NCBI RefSeq assembly: GCF_021653975.1
Contig: NZ_JAJKFK010000002.1
Location: forward strand, 682,001 to 746,000
Reading direction: 5' to 3'
Source of the DNA: Amycolatopsis sp. GM8
GTDB taxonomy: Bacteria; Actinomycetota; Actinomycetes; Mycobacteriales; Pseudonocardiaceae
DNA length: 64,000 nucleotides
Position numbers and translations under genes: made by a program. Within the stretch, counting starts at the first letter, position 1. Every line of letters starts with the position of its first letter. Positions 9,298-18,052 of this stretch are shown piece after piece. The notes beneath the pieces were generated by a model that did not search any database, was not told the origin of the DNA, and saw only the letters and a list, made by a program, of their open reading frames with translations.

Positions 9298-9368
9298 GGG
9301 ACGATGGTCTCAAAATTCGGCGGCCGATTACAGCTCGGAGCCGCGTCATTGTTTCCCGTGGAACAGTT

Positions 9369-10406
9369 TCAGTCACGCTCGAGCGCGCCGGCCAGATCCT
9401 GCCAAAGGTCTTCGGGATCTTCGAGTCCGACGCTGAACCTGATCAGGCCCGGCGGCACATGCGCTTCGCCCGCGTACATCGCGCGTCGCTCGATCAGACT
9501 TTCCACGCCGCCGAGGCTGGTCGCGTGCACGATCAGCCGCAACCGCGCGATAAACCGCTCGGCGGCGGAGGCGTCGGCCAGCTCGAAGGCGATCATCATG
9601 CCCTGTCCGGGATAGCGGACCTTCGTCACGGCTTCGTGCGCGGTGAGCCGTTCTGCCAGCAGTGCCGCCGTTTTCGACTGCTCCGCGAGCCGCACCGGCA
9701 AAGTACGCAAACCGCGCAACGCGAGCCAGGCCTCCAGCGCGCCGGGCGTCGCGCCGGTGCGGGTGCGCGCGTCCCGCAACTCCTGCGCCAGCGTCTCGTC
9801 CGCGGCGATCGTCATGCCGAGCAGGAGATCACTGTGCCCGCCGATGAGCTTGGTCGCGCTGTGCACGACGATGTCGGCGCCGTGCGCCAGCGGCTGCTGG
9901 ACGAGCGGGGTCGCGAACGTGTTGTCGACGACGACCTTCGCGCGGTGTCCGGTGAGCGGTGCGATGTCGATCAAATCCAGCGTCGGGTTCGTCGGCGACT
10001 CGATCCACACCACGTCCACCTCGTCGGCGGCGGCACGCCAGGCATCGGTGTCCGCGGGATCGAGCTGGCGGACCGTGAACCGACCCTGCTTGCCGGCGTG
10101 CTCCAGCAGCGCACGGGTGCCGGAGTAGCTGAAGGTGGGCACCGCGACCTCGGCGCCGATCGGGAACAGCTCGAACACCGCCGCGATCGCCGCGATCCCT
10201 GAAGCGAACGCCGTCGCACGACCACCTTCGAGCGCCCCGACGGCGTCCTCCAGTGCGACCCAGGTCGGCGTGCCGCTCTCGCGCGCGTACGTGAAATCGC
10301 CACCGGCGACATAGGTGCTCGTCGGGACGATCGGCGTGTTCAGCGGCTCGCCCGGCTCGGCCGGACGGCCCGCAACGATCGCACGGGTTCGGGGTGACCA
10401 CTGCAT
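9369..10406 (-). CDS. Cys/Met metabolism PLP-dependent transferase (cystathionine gamma-synthase/lyase-like)
   Basis: This 345-residue protein begins with ATG at 10406. It has the fold-type I layout of the trans-sulfuration family: a Tyr-Ala-Arg-Glu-Ser-Gly-Thr-Pro-Thr segment near residue 40, Asp-Asn-Thr-Phe-Ala-Thr-Pro near 161, and a Ser-Ala-Thr-Lys motif with PLP-binding Lys186 followed by Gly-Gly-His-Ser-Asp. A C-terminal Ser-Leu-Gly-Gly-Val-Glu-Ser-Leu segment is also typical. Enzymes of this group act as cystathionine gamma-synthase or lyase, or methionine gamma-lyase. It is somewhat shorter than the usual 380-400 residues. The FKBP gene is divergent. Confidence 0.87.
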   Translation of the reverse strand: MQWSPRTRAIVAGRPAEPGEPLNTPIVPTSTYVAGGDFTYARESGTPTWVALEDAVGALEGGRATAFASGIAAIAAVFELFPIGAEVAVPTFSYSGTRALLEHAGKQGRFTVRQLDPADTDAWRAAADEVDVVWIESPTNPTLDLIDIAPLTGHRAKVVVDNTFATPLVQQPLAHGADIVVHSATKLIGGHSDLLLGMTIAADETLAQELRDARTRTGATPGALEAWLALRGLRTLPVRLAEQSKTAALLAERLTAHEAVTKVRYPGQGMMIAFELADASAAERFIARLRLIVHATSLGGVESLIERRAMYAGEAHVPPGLIRFSVGLEDPEDLWQDLAGALERD

Positions 10407-10479
10407 GGCCGTCACCCTACGGCGTGCGACCTGGGCATCAGGCCGATACGGTGCAGCGACCCGAGAACGAGGAGTAACC

Positions 10480-10854
10480 ATGGCATTGCAGAAGCCCGAG
10501 GTCGATCGCCCGGACGGCCCGCCGCCGCAGGAGCTCGAGGTGACCGACGTGACTGTCGGCGACGGCGATGTGGCGACCGCGGGGCAGGTCGTGTCGGTGC
10601 ACTACGTCGGGGTCTCGCACTCGACCGGCGAGGAGTTCGACGCGTCTTGGAACCGCGGGCAGCCGCTGCGTTTCCCGCTCGGCCAGGGGCATGTCATCCC
10701 TGGCTGGGACCAGGGCGTGCAGGGGATGAAGGTCGGCGGCCGGCGCAAGCTCGTCATCCCGCCGGACCTGGCGTACGGCGAGCGCGGCGCGGGCGGCGTG
10801 ATCAAGCCCAACGAGACACTCATCTTCGTGGTGGACCTGGTCGAGGTCGGCTGA
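10480..10854 (+). CDS. FKBP-type peptidyl-prolyl cis-trans isomerase
   Basis: This is a single-domain FKBP of 124 residues, with an ATG behind AACGAGGAG. The conserved FKBP pocket is complete: Val-His-Tyr-Val-Gly near residue 45, Glu-Glu-Phe-Asp-Ala-Ser-Trp, then Val-Ile-Pro-Gly-Trp-Asp and a Leu-Ala-Tyr-Gly-Glu-Arg loop before the last strand. It should catalyse proline isomerisation during folding in the cytoplasm; no signal peptide is present. The 3' end overlaps the convergent LysR gene by 35 bp. Confidence 0.93.
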   Translation: MALQKPEVDRPDGPPPQELEVTDVTVGDGDVATAGQVVSVHYVGVSHSTGEEFDASWNRGQPLRFPLGQGHVIPGWDQGVQGMKVGGRRKLVIPPDLAYGERGAGGVIKPNETLIFVVDLVEVG

Positions 10855-11749
10855 TCCGGGTCGCGGCCTCCCGCAGCAGCGTCACCATCGTCGTGACCGG
10901 TGCGGGAGGTCGTTCCCGGTGCACGGTCAGCACTTCCCGGACCGGCCGCCGGCCGGCCAGGTCCCGCACCACGATCCCGTCGCGGGCGGCACTGCCCAGC
11001 AGGCTGTCCGGGACGAACGACACCCCCACCCCAGCGCCGACCAGCGCGAGGATCGCTGCGTAGTCCCGCGTCTCGTAGGCGACCCGGGGTTCGACACCGG
11101 ACTCCTCGATCAGGCTGTCCAGGCAGATCCGGCTCGGCGCCTCGGGATCCCCGGAAATCCAGTCGTCCCCGGCGAGATCGGCGAACTGGATCCGCCGCGC
11201 GTCCGCGAGCCGGTGATCCGCCGGCAGGACGAGCCGGAGCCGGTCGGAAAACAGCGACCGGCGCGCGAGACCCCTCACCGGAGGCAGCCGCACGCCCGGA
11301 TAGCGATGGGTGATCAGCAGGTCGAGCTCGCCCGAGACGACGAGCCCATAGCCCGCGGGCGGTTCGAGGTCGAGCAGGCTCAGCCGGGTTCGCGGATGGG
11401 CCGCCCGGAATGTCCGGAGTGCGGGCGGCAGCAGGACCTGGCCCGCGGTGGCGAAGGTGCCGATGCTCAGCCGCGCCACCGGTTGCTCCCGCAGCTCCGC
11501 CAGGCCGCGCTCGGCCGCGCGCAGCTCGCCCGCGACGATCTCACCGTGGCCGACCAGCAGTCGTCCCGCATCGGTCAGCGAAGAACCGGTCGGCCGCCGC
11601 TCCAGCAGCGCACAGCCGACCTCGCGTTCGAGGCGGGACAGCTGCTGTGACAGCGCGGACGGGGTGAACCCCATGCGCCGCGCGGCGGTCGCGATCGACC
11701 CGGCATGGGCCACTTCGACCAGCACGCGGAGCCGTTCGGCGGAGAACAT
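10820..11749 (-). CDS. LysR family transcriptional regulator
   Basis: The protein has 309 residues. An N-terminal winged helix-turn-helix spans about residues 3-62 with the family pattern Gly-Ser-Ile-Ala-Thr-Ala-Ala followed by Pro-Ser-Ala-Leu-Ser-Gln-Gln. The rest is a periplasmic-binding-protein-like effector domain starting near residue 92. It is divergent from a threonine-dehydratase-like gene with a 74-bp gap, the standard arrangement for a LysR activator and its target. An imperfect dyad lies in that gap. The C-terminal coding end overlaps the FKBP gene on the other strand. Confidence 0.92.
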   Translation of the reverse strand: MFSAERLRVLVEVAHAGSIATAARRMGFTPSALSQQLSRLEREVGCALLERRPTGSSLTDAGRLLVGHGEIVAGELRAAERGLAELREQPVARLSIGTFATAGQVLLPPALRTFRAAHPRTRLSLLDLEPPAGYGLVVSGELDLLITHRYPGVRLPPVRGLARRSLFSDRLRLVLPADHRLADARRIQFADLAGDDWISGDPEAPSRICLDSLIEESGVEPRVAYETRDYAAILALVGAGVGVSFVPDSLLGSAARDGIVVRDLAGRRPVREVLTVHRERPPAPVTTMVTLLREAATRISRPRPGPPRR

Positions 11750-11761
11750 GTCGTAAGTATT

Positions 11762-11778
11762 GCTGAACTTGGCTTAGC
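11762..11778. promoter_or_regulatory. Candidate LysR operator
   Basis: The 17 bases read GCTGAA, five bases, then a near-complementary CTTAGC, giving an imperfect dyad of the size LysR proteins bind. It lies in the 74-bp gap between the divergent LysR gene and the dehydratase gene. Binding is inferred from position and symmetry only. Confidence 0.3.
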
Positions 11779-11823
11779 GAAACGCGTTAACAACTAATGG
11801 CCGCGGGCCTGCACAGTGGGGGT

Positions 11824-12714
11824 ATGACAGCCACCCTCTCGTCCGAGGTCGCCGCCGCCGCCGACCGGATCAGGCCGTACGTCCGCCGGACCCCGGTCCT
11901 GCGCGCCGAACTCGACGGACGCCCGCTCGTGCTCAAGCTGGAGCAGCTGCAGCGGACCGGCTCGTTCAAGCTGCGCGGCGCGCTCAACGTGCTGCTCAGC
12001 GGCCCGCGGCCGGACCAGGTCGTGACCGCTTCCGGCGGCAACCACGGCATCGGCGTCGCGACGGCGGCCGCGATCCTGGGCCTGCCCGCGACCGTGTACG
12101 CGCCGGTCTCGATCCCGGAGAGCAAGGCGCGGCGGATCGAGGAAGCGGGTGCCCGTCTCGTGCGCGTCGGCACGACCTACGCCGAAGCCGCCACGGCCGC
12201 GCACGAGGTGACGAACGCGCGCTATGTCGAGGCCTACAACGACCCCACCGTGATCGCCGGCCAGGGCACGGTCGCCGCGGAGATCGTCGAGGACGCGCCC
12301 GGGGTCGACGCGATCGCCGTCGCTGTCGGCGGTGGCGGGCTCGCTGCGGGCATCACCCTCGGCTCGGGCGGCCGGACCACGGTCGCGGTCGAGCCGGAGC
12401 ACTGCAGTTGTCTGAACCACGCGCTGGCGGCCGGGCATCCCGTCGACGCCGAGGTGAACTCGATCGCGTCGTCGGCACTCGGCGCGACCCGGGTCGGGCA
12501 GGTGCCGTTCGAGATCCTGACCGGCCACGACGTCCGGCCGGTCCTCGTGACCGACGACGAGATCCTCGCCGCCCGCGACCTGCTGTGGCAGGAATTCCGG
12601 CTCGCCGTCGAACCGGCGGCGGCCGTCCCGTTCGCGGCCTGGCTCGCCGGCCGGGTGCCCGGCGAACTGCCCTGCCTCGTCATCTGCGGCGCCAACGCCG
12701 ACTGGACGCCGTAA
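11824..12714 (+). CDS. Threonine/serine dehydratase-like PLP enzyme
   Basis: This 296-residue protein belongs to the fold-type II (tryptophan synthase beta) group. The PLP lysine is Lys49 in Gly-Ser-Phe-Lys-Leu-Arg-Gly, the cofactor-binding Ser-Gly-Gly-Asn-His-Gly loop follows, and a Gly-Gly-Gly-Gly-Leu phosphate-binding loop is present near residue 168. It lacks the C-terminal regulatory domain of biosynthetic threonine deaminase, so it is of the catabolic, racemase-like type. I preferred the ATG at 11824 over the one at 11797 because the longer version starts with an unconserved Gly/His stretch. The divergent LysR gene probably controls it. Confidence 0.86.
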   Translation: MTATLSSEVAAAADRIRPYVRRTPVLRAELDGRPLVLKLEQLQRTGSFKLRGALNVLLSGPRPDQVVTASGGNHGIGVATAAAILGLPATVYAPVSIPESKARRIEEAGARLVRVGTTYAEAATAAHEVTNARYVEAYNDPTVIAGQGTVAAEIVEDAPGVDAIAVAVGGGGLAAGITLGSGGRTTVAVEPEHCSCLNHALAAGHPVDAEVNSIASSALGATRVGQVPFEILTGHDVRPVLVTDDEILAARDLLWQEFRLAVEPAAAVPFAAWLAGRVPGELPCLVICGANADWTP

Positions 12715-12736
12715 CCATTCTCTAAACTCAACCGCC

Positions 12737-14371
12737 GTGTCCGTTGATCGCTGGAGCACGGTGCAGGCCGAACGCACCGTGCTGGCCGTGGTGCACAACA
12801 CCACCGCGGCCACCCGGCTGCTCGACATCCTCCCGCTGTTCGCGGAGGACCCGCGGGTCGAGACCGTGTTCACCTGCCCTGGCTCCAGCGCGTTCACCCG
12901 CGGCACCGACGAGTTCCTCGCCCGCGCCGGCGTGACCGAGGTGCTGCCATGGGCGCAGGCGCTGCGCCGCCGGTCGGATTTCGCGATCGCCGCGAGCTAC
13001 GGCGGCGACCTGCACGAGATCAGCGCGCCGCTCATGGTCGTGCCGCATGGCATGGGCTACAACAAGTTCCTCGAATCGAACGGCGTGTCGGGCGTCTTCG
13101 GGCTGTCGAGCCCGTGGCTGCTGCACCAGAACGAGCCCGTGCCGTCGGTCATCGTGCTGTCGCATGCCGAACAGCTGGCCCGGCTCGGTGAGTCGTGCCC
13201 GCAGGCGGTCGGCGCGGCGGTGGTCGCCGGCGATCCGTGTTTCGACCGGATGCTGGCGAGCCGGCCGCTGCGCGAAACCTACCGGCAGGCGCTCGGCGTC
13301 CGGCCGCACCAGCGGCTCGTGGTGATCTCGTCCACCTGGGGCGCGTCTTCGTTGTACGGCACCGATCCCGACCTGATCCGCCGGCTCGCCGCACAGCTTG
13401 ATCTCGACGAGTACCGGCTCGTCGTCGCGCTGCACCCGAACATCGCCGGGCACCATTCGCCTTGGCAGGTAAGGATGTGGCTCGCGGACTGCGAACGGGC
13501 CGGGGTGCTGGTGCTGCCGGACGAACTGCTGTGGGGCCCGACGCTGGTCGCCGCGGATCTGACCATCGGCGACCACGGCTCGGTCAGTTTCTACTCGGCC
13601 GCGCTGGGCACCCCGCTGCTGCTCGCCGCCGCGCCGGTGGACGCGGTGGACCCGAAGTCCCCGGTCGGCCGGCTGCTGGAGGTCACGCCGGAACTCGATC
13701 ACCACCGCGCCCTGGCACCACAACTGGAACGCGCGCTCGCGCGGCACGTGCCGTTCCGGTCGATCACCGATCTGACGACCTCGCTGCCGGGCAGATCGGC
13801 TTCGGTGCTGCGGGAAACGATCTACCGCTGGCTGGACATCCCCGCGCCCCGCACGCAGGCCGAAACGCGTGCCCTGCCGGTGCCGGATGTCACGCTGCCG
13901 CCCGCACACGCCCAGCTCGTCCAGGTGGAAATCGGTGCGGGAGAAGCGAAAGTGACCCGGTTCGCCGCGGAGGGCTTGCGCGAGCCCGCCCTGGTTCCCG
14001 CCGGAAGTCACCTCGTTGTCGACACCAGGGAGCCGAGCACGCGGCTGCTGGATCTGGCCGACGTCCTCGTGCACGACCGCCCCGCCGACCCCGAACGCTG
14101 GATCGAAAGCACTTTGCGCGCGCTGCCCGGTTGCCAGGTCGCCGCGGCCAGGGTCGACGACCGGACCTGGCTGATGGGCACGGCCGGGCAGCTGCTCGTC
14201 CGGCTCGACGAGGTCACGGGACCGGCCGCCGCGTTCGCGGCCGTCTTGCTGCACAACCATTTCCCGCGCCGGCTGACGGTCGTGACCGGCGAGGAGCGGC
14301 ACACCGCCACGGTGACGGTGCTCAGTCCAGCCGGGCCAGCCGGGCTTCGGCCTCGACGCTCAGCTCGGTGA
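12737..14371 (+). CDS. Hypothetical protein, possibly GT-B glycero-/glycosyl-phosphotransferase-like
   Basis: The GTG-started product has 544 residues and no membrane segment or signal peptide. The N-terminal half reads as two Rossmann-like lobes: strand-turn motifs in Val-Leu-Ala-Val-Val-His-Asn-Thr-Thr-Ala, then Pro-His-Gly-Met-Gly-Tyr-Asn-Lys near residue 98 and Ser-Ser-Thr-Trp-Gly near 200. A later Gly-Asp-His-Gly-Ser-Val-Ser-Phe-Tyr segment follows. This recalls CDP-glycerol glycerophosphotransferases and related GT-B enzymes, which would act on a surface polymer. The C-terminal 150 residues look unrelated. Its 3' end overlaps the convergent STAND gene by 50 bp. The functional call is weak. 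Confidence 0.6.
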   Translation: MSVDRWSTVQAERTVLAVVHNTTAATRLLDILPLFAEDPRVETVFTCPGSSAFTRGTDEFLARAGVTEVLPWAQALRRRSDFAIAASYGGDLHEISAPLMVVPHGMGYNKFLESNGVSGVFGLSSPWLLHQNEPVPSVIVLSHAEQLARLGESCPQAVGAAVVAGDPCFDRMLASRPLRETYRQALGVRPHQRLVVISSTWGASSLYGTDPDLIRRLAAQLDLDEYRLVVALHPNIAGHHSPWQVRMWLADCERAGVLVLPDELLWGPTLVAADLTIGDHGSVSFYSAALGTPLLLAAAPVDAVDPKSPVGRLLEVTPELDHHRALAPQLERALARHVPFRSITDLTTSLPGRSASVLRETIYRWLDIPAPRTQAETRALPVPDVTLPPAHAQLVQVEIGAGEAKVTRFAAEGLREPALVPAGSHLVVDTREPSTRLLDLADVLVHDRPADPERWIESTLRALPGCQVAAARVDDRTWLMGTAGQLLVRLDEVTGPAAAFAAVLLHNHFPRRLTVVTGEERHTATVTVLSPAGPAGLRPRRSAR

Positions 14372-16229
14372 GCCCGCGGTCGCGGAAGATCCCGAGCGCT
14401 TCGGTGAGATACGTGCGAGCGTGCTCACTGTCCACTTCGGACAACTCGACGAGTGCTTCGCCGCGTTCCCTCGGCTTGCCCTGTTCGAGGACCCGGCGCA
14501 GCGCTGCCTCGTCACCCAGCTTGCGGCCGCGCCACAGGTCGACCTTCGTGAGGTTGTAGGGCTCGCCCGCCAGCCCGGCCGCCGCCACGTCCAGCAAGGA
14601 CCGTGCTTCGTCGGGGGTGACAGCCTTGGCGAGGTGCAGGCAGGCCAGGGCACTCTGGCGTCTGGTGAGCTCGCGCGCGAGCAGACGATTGCGGCGGAGT
14701 TGGGCTTCGGCCCTGGCATCGCCGTTCGCGAGATATGCCAGCCCGAGGGATTCGACCGCCGTCGCCATGGCTTCCTTGCTGCCGGACCGGATCGCGGCCT
14801 GCTGCGCCCTGGTCAGCACCTCGATCGCCCGATCAGCCGCGCCGCGCTGCAGGTGCGCGAACCCCAGCTGGCAGCCGAGCACCGCCTCGGCGAGGTCGTC
14901 GCCCCGCTCCTTCGCGGCCGCGATACCGCGCTCGCCGACCGTCACCATGTCCCCGGTGTGCCCGCCGTGCTCGTAGTACGGCCACAACGCGATCGCGAAC
15001 TGGCAGACCTGTTCGAACTGGCCCTGCCGATACGCTTCCTCGACGGCGGCGCTCAGGTTCGCGGACTCGGCGTCCAGCCATTGTTCGGCGGCGAAGTCCT
15101 GGCCCGAGACCCGCAGTGCGGGCAGCAACTTCTCGTGCCAGATCCGGTTCGGGTTCAGCATCATCGCGGTCGCGACGGTTTTGCCGAGGTAGTGCCCGAG
15201 GAACCGGCTGACCACCTGCTCCGGTTCGATCGCCTTCGTCCGCGCGTGCCGCCGGACCAGACCGGACATCAGGAACCGGCCGTCGCCTGTCTCCGTCACC
15301 AGCCTGGCTCGGGCCAGCTCCTCCAGCGCGTCGGCCACGTCGTCGCCCGGTTGCCGGATCGCCGCGGCGACGGCGTCCACCCCGACATCGGCCGGTCCGG
15401 GATGCACGCCGAGCGCTTGATAGCCGGCGCGGGCCGGCTCGCTCAGGCGTTCGTAGGCGGCGTCGAACACCACGGTCACGGAGAGGCTGCTGTCCTTGGA
15501 CAGTTCGCGCAGGACCCGCTCGTCCTTGCGCAGCTTGTCGGCGAGGCGCGCGATCGGGCGATCCGACTCGGCGAGCATCGTGCCCACCACGCAGAGCGCG
15601 ATCGTGGAGCCTTCGCACACCGCGATCAATTGGTCGATGGCAACGGGGTCCGCGTCGGCACGCTCGGCGCCGGCCAGGCGGCCGAGCAACTGGCGGGCCG
15701 CCGGTTCGGCCATCGGGTCGAGGTCGACCATCGTCGCCGTGGCGGAGGCGAGCAGGCCGCTCAACCGGCCGGCTTCGGTGACCAGTACGGCCGAATCGCC
15801 CGATCCGGGCAGCAGGCTACGCACCTGCGACGCGGTCAGCGCGTCGTCGATGACCAGGCCGACCCGTTTACCGTCGGTCCAGGACCGCCACCAGCTCGCC
15901 CGTCCGTCGAGGCTGTCCGGGATTTCGCCGGGCCCGTGGCCGACCGCCAGCAGCAGCTCACGCAGCGCGGCACGTTCGCGCTCGGGCCCGTCCGGACCGC
16001 TCGCGAGCCGGACGAAGAACTGGCCGTCGGGGTAGTTCTGCCGGCGCCGCTGCATCCAGACGTTCGCGAGCGTCGTGCGCCCGGACCCGGGTGCCCCGCG
16101 CACGATCGCGACGCGGGGTCCCGTCGAGCCCGAGAACCAGCTGTCGAGCTGGCCCAGCGGAGCTTCGTTGTTCGTGTAGTGCCGGGGCTCCGCGGGGACC
16201 TCGCAGCGGCCGTTGACCTGGTTCCGCAC
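14322..16229 (-). CDS. STAND-type P-loop NTPase with TPR-like C-terminus
   Basis: This 635-residue protein starts with GTG at 16229, five bases or so after GGGGGAG; the open frame runs further up across the tRNA-Leu gene, which cannot be coding. A Walker A loop, Gly-Ala-Pro-Gly-Ser-Gly-Arg-Thr-Thr, occurs near residue 50, followed by a Walker B-like Val-Gly-Leu-Val-Ile-Asp-Asp. An ARC-like helical part is present, and after about residue 330 a long TPR-like array. This is the AfsR/NB-ARC signalling NTPase layout, but with no N-terminal DNA-binding or effector domain. Such proteins oligomerise on sensing a ligand. The role here is unknown. Confidence 0.8.
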   Translation of the reverse strand: MRNQVNGRCEVPAEPRHYTNNEAPLGQLDSWFSGSTGPRVAIVRGAPGSGRTTLANVWMQRRRQNYPDGQFFVRLASGPDGPERERAALRELLLAVGHGPGEIPDSLDGRASWWRSWTDGKRVGLVIDDALTASQVRSLLPGSGDSAVLVTEAGRLSGLLASATATMVDLDPMAEPAARQLLGRLAGAERADADPVAIDQLIAVCEGSTIALCVVGTMLAESDRPIARLADKLRKDERVLRELSKDSSLSVTVVFDAAYERLSEPARAGYQALGVHPGPADVGVDAVAAAIRQPGDDVADALEELARARLVTETGDGRFLMSGLVRRHARTKAIEPEQVVSRFLGHYLGKTVATAMMLNPNRIWHEKLLPALRVSGQDFAAEQWLDAESANLSAAVEEAYRQGQFEQVCQFAIALWPYYEHGGHTGDMVTVGERGIAAAKERGDDLAEAVLGCQLGFAHLQRGAADRAIEVLTRAQQAAIRSGSKEAMATAVESLGLAYLANGDARAEAQLRRNRLLARELTRRQSALACLHLAKAVTPDEARSLLDVAAAGLAGEPYNLTKVDLWRGRKLGDEAALRRVLEQGKPRERGEALVELSEVDSEHARTYLTEALGIFRDRGLTELSVEAEARLARLD

Positions 16230-16332
16230 CCCGTCGCTCCCCCGTAACCGAGAACACGTCAACCCCGGACAGTACCGCGCCCCACCGCACCCCGTGCTGG
16301 TCCGAACAAACCAAACCACGCTGCCAGCGCAA

Positions 16333-16390
16333 GGAGCTCGCACCGCGGGGGTCCGGGGGCTCGGCCCCCGGGTGTGATGAGGACCACGGG
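16333..16390. repeat. Short palindromic repeat downstream of tRNA-Leu, copy 1
   Basis: About 58 bp that share most bases with 48376-48434. The core is CACCGCGGGGGTCCGGGGG followed by a few variable bases and CCCCCGGG, which folds into a GC hairpin. A conserved tail with GGAC, CAC and GGG follows. Both copies lie just past the 3' end of a minus-strand tRNA gene. Confidence 0.6.
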
Positions 16391-16420
16391 AAAAGGCCCT
16401 CCGCGAAGCGGAGGGCCTTG
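16391..16420 (-). terminator. Terminator of tRNA-Leu
   Basis: A perfect 12-bp inverted repeat (AAGGCCCTCCGC, 3-base loop) with a short T-rich end on the minus strand, directly after the tRNA-Leu 3' end. This is a strong intrinsic terminator. Confidence 0.85.
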
Positions 16421-16427
16421 AACAGGG

Positions 16428-16510
16428 TGGGCGAGGAGGGAGTTGAACCCTCACGTCCTTTCGGACACACGGACCTGAACCGTGCGCGTCTGCCATTCCG
16501 CCACTCGCCC
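16428..16510 (-). tRNA. tRNA-Leu (anticodon CAG)
   Basis: The 83-nt gene has a 7-bp acceptor stem (GGGCGAG with CTCGCCC), a D arm, an anticodon stem ACGG/CCGT around the loop TTCAGGT giving CAG, a long class II variable arm with TCCGAAAGGA, and a T arm with GGTTCAACTCC. The 3' CCA is not encoded. The long variable arm is as expected for leucine tRNA. A terminator follows. Confidence 0.95.
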
Positions 16511-16636
16511 GAGTGCGACAGCCAGGAAACTGTATCAGGGTGTGCGCAGGGGTTTTCTCGGGGTCCGTGTCGCGGGCCCCGAGAGCCGATAGGATCAGGT
16601 GCGAAAGCACATGTACGAAGGAGGCTACGAGACCCG

Positions 16637-17908
16637 GTGGGCCGCGTTGAACGGTTTGATCGACGCCTGGAAAGCCTGGTGGGGAACACCTTCGCGCGTA
16701 TGTTCGGCGGCAATGTCGTCACCCAGGAGGTGGCGCAGGCCCTGGAGCGTGAGAGCGAGGATAACGTTCGTGAGCTGGCCGGCGGTAGGCTGCTGGCTCC
16801 GAACCACTATGTGGTGTCGTTGGGCCAGGCGGACCATGACCGCATGGCGGGCGACGAGCAGCGCGTCATCAGGGTGCTCACGGAAGCGGTGGGACAGCAT
16901 CTCGCCGAGCACGGCTGGGACACCTATGGTGACGTCGTAGTCTCGCTCGAGCGCAACGAGGCGCTGCACACCGGACAATTCAAGATCCGTTCATCCGTCG
17001 ATCCGGACGTCAGCGCGCGTGGCGGCCCGGGTCCAGGACGGCCAGCTCGACCCAGCAACGCAGGAGACCCAGCAATGAGCCAGCCCCCCGGCTACGGCCA
17101 ATACGACCAGGGCGACCCGTACGGCCAGCAACAACAAGGCGGCCAGTACGGCTATGGACAGCAGGGACAACCCGGGTACGACCAGGGCGGCTACGGCGGC
17201 CAGCAGGGGTACGACCAGGGTGGTTACGGCCAGCAGCCCCAGGGCGGTTACGACCAGGGTGGTTACGGCGGCCAGCAGGGTGGTTACGACCAGGGTTACG
17301 GCCAGCAGCCCCAGGGCGGCGGCTACGACCAGGGCGGTTACGGCCAGCCTCAGGGCGGCTATGACCAGGGTGGTTACGGCCAGGGCGGCTACGGCGGCCA
17401 GCCCCAGCAGGGCGGCGGCTACGACCAAGGTGGCTACGGCGGCGGCCAGCCGGGCTACGAGCAGGGCTACGGCCAGCCGCAGCAGGGCGGCGGCTACGAC
17501 CAGGGCGGTTACGCCGGCGGGCAGCCCCAGGGCGGCTACGCCCCGCCACAGCAGGGCGCGCCGGACCCGTACGCCCAGCAGGGCTACGCCCCGCCGGCGG
17601 TGCAGGGTGGCAACCGCCAGCTGGCGGCGACGCTGCAGCTCGACGACGGCTCGAACCGCACCTACTCGCTGAAGCAGGGCGGCAACGTCGTCGGTCGCGG
17701 CCAGGACGCGGACTTCCGCCTCCCGGACACCGGCGTCTCCCGCCGGCACCTGGAGATCACCTGGGACGGCCAGAGCGCGACGCTCGCCGACATCGGATCC
17801 ACCAACGGCACCACGGTCAACGGCACGCCGGTGCAGACCTGGCAGCTGGCCGACGGCGACGTGATCAGGGTCGGCCACTCGTCACTGGTTTTCCGCACCC
17901 AGGGCTGA
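16637..17908 (+). CDS. fhaA: FhaA: DUF3662 and FHA domain protein with Gly/Gln/Tyr-rich linker
   Basis: The product has 423 residues from a GTG at 16637. An N-terminal DUF3662 domain (about 1-130) carries [10 protein letters not shown] and Asn-Arg-Leu-like Leu-Ala-Pro-Asn features shared with mycobacterial FhaA. Residues 147-330 are a low-complexity Tyr-Asp-Gln-Gly-Gly-Tyr-Gly repeat region. The C-terminal FHA domain (about 340-423) has Gly-Arg-Gly-Gln-Asp, Ser-Arg-Arg-His and Ser-Thr-Asn-Gly-Thr, the phosphothreonine-binding set. FhaA reads PknA/PknB phosphorylation and regulates peptidoglycan synthesis, including the MviN/MurJ step. It is the first gene of the operon ending at pknB; fhaB follows after about 145 bp. 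Confidence 0.95.
   Translation: MGRVERFDRRLESLVGNTFARMFGGNVVTQEVAQALERESEDNVRELAGGRLLAPNHYVVSLGQADHDRMAGDEQRVIRVLTEAVGQHLAEHGWDTYGDVVVSLERNEALHTGQFKIRSSVDPDVSARGGPGPGRPARPSNAGDPAMSQPPGYGQYDQGDPYGQQQQGGQYGYGQQGQPGYDQGGYGGQQGYDQGGYGQQPQGGYDQGGYGGQQGGYDQGYGQQPQGGGYDQGGYGQPQGGYDQGGYGQGGYGGQPQQGGGYDQGGYGGGQPGYEQGYGQPQQGGGYDQGGYAGGQPQGGYAPPQQGAPDPYAQQGYAPPAVQGGNRQLAATLQLDDGSNRTYSLKQGGNVVGRGQDADFRLPDTGVSRRHLEITWDGQSATLADIGSTNGTTVNGTPVQTWQLADGDVIRVGHSSLVFRTQG
17150..17560 (+). repeat. Low-complexity coding repeat in fhaA
   Basis: The DNA repeats short units such as TACGACCAGGGCGGTTACGG and CAGCAGCCCCAGGGCGG, encoding Tyr-Asp-Gln-Gly-Gly-Tyr-Gly and Gln-Gln-Pro-Gln-Gly-Gly. At least a dozen related units are visible. 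Such tracts change length easily by slippage or recombination. Confidence 0.85.
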
Positions 17909-18052
17909 ACGGGCAACAAGGCACCTGCCTGTTTCCGTTCGCCGAGCCGCTGAGAAGCTGGTATCCCGTGTCCCGCAGAATGACGTCGGCGGGGCACCGT
18001 GGCGCACCGGCGTCACGGGTGGGAGTACAGAAGGCGGGAGCTGACACAACAG

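Noticed and set aside
7435..9615. A 726-residue open frame on the plus strand
   Set aside because: It is antisense to the 611-residue gene, His/Arg/Val-rich as expected of a shadow frame.
14421..16247. A 608-residue open frame opposite the STAND gene
   Set aside because: The composition is that of a shadow; the P-loop and TPR features lie on the other strand.
16230..16610. Extension of the STAND frame upstream of 16229
   Set aside because: It runs through the tRNA-Leu gene and its terminator, so it cannot be coding; the GTG at 16229 with GGGGGAG is the better start.
17150..17560. CRISPR-like array in the repeat of fhaA
   Set aside because: Repeats are in frame and coding, of unequal size and without spacers.
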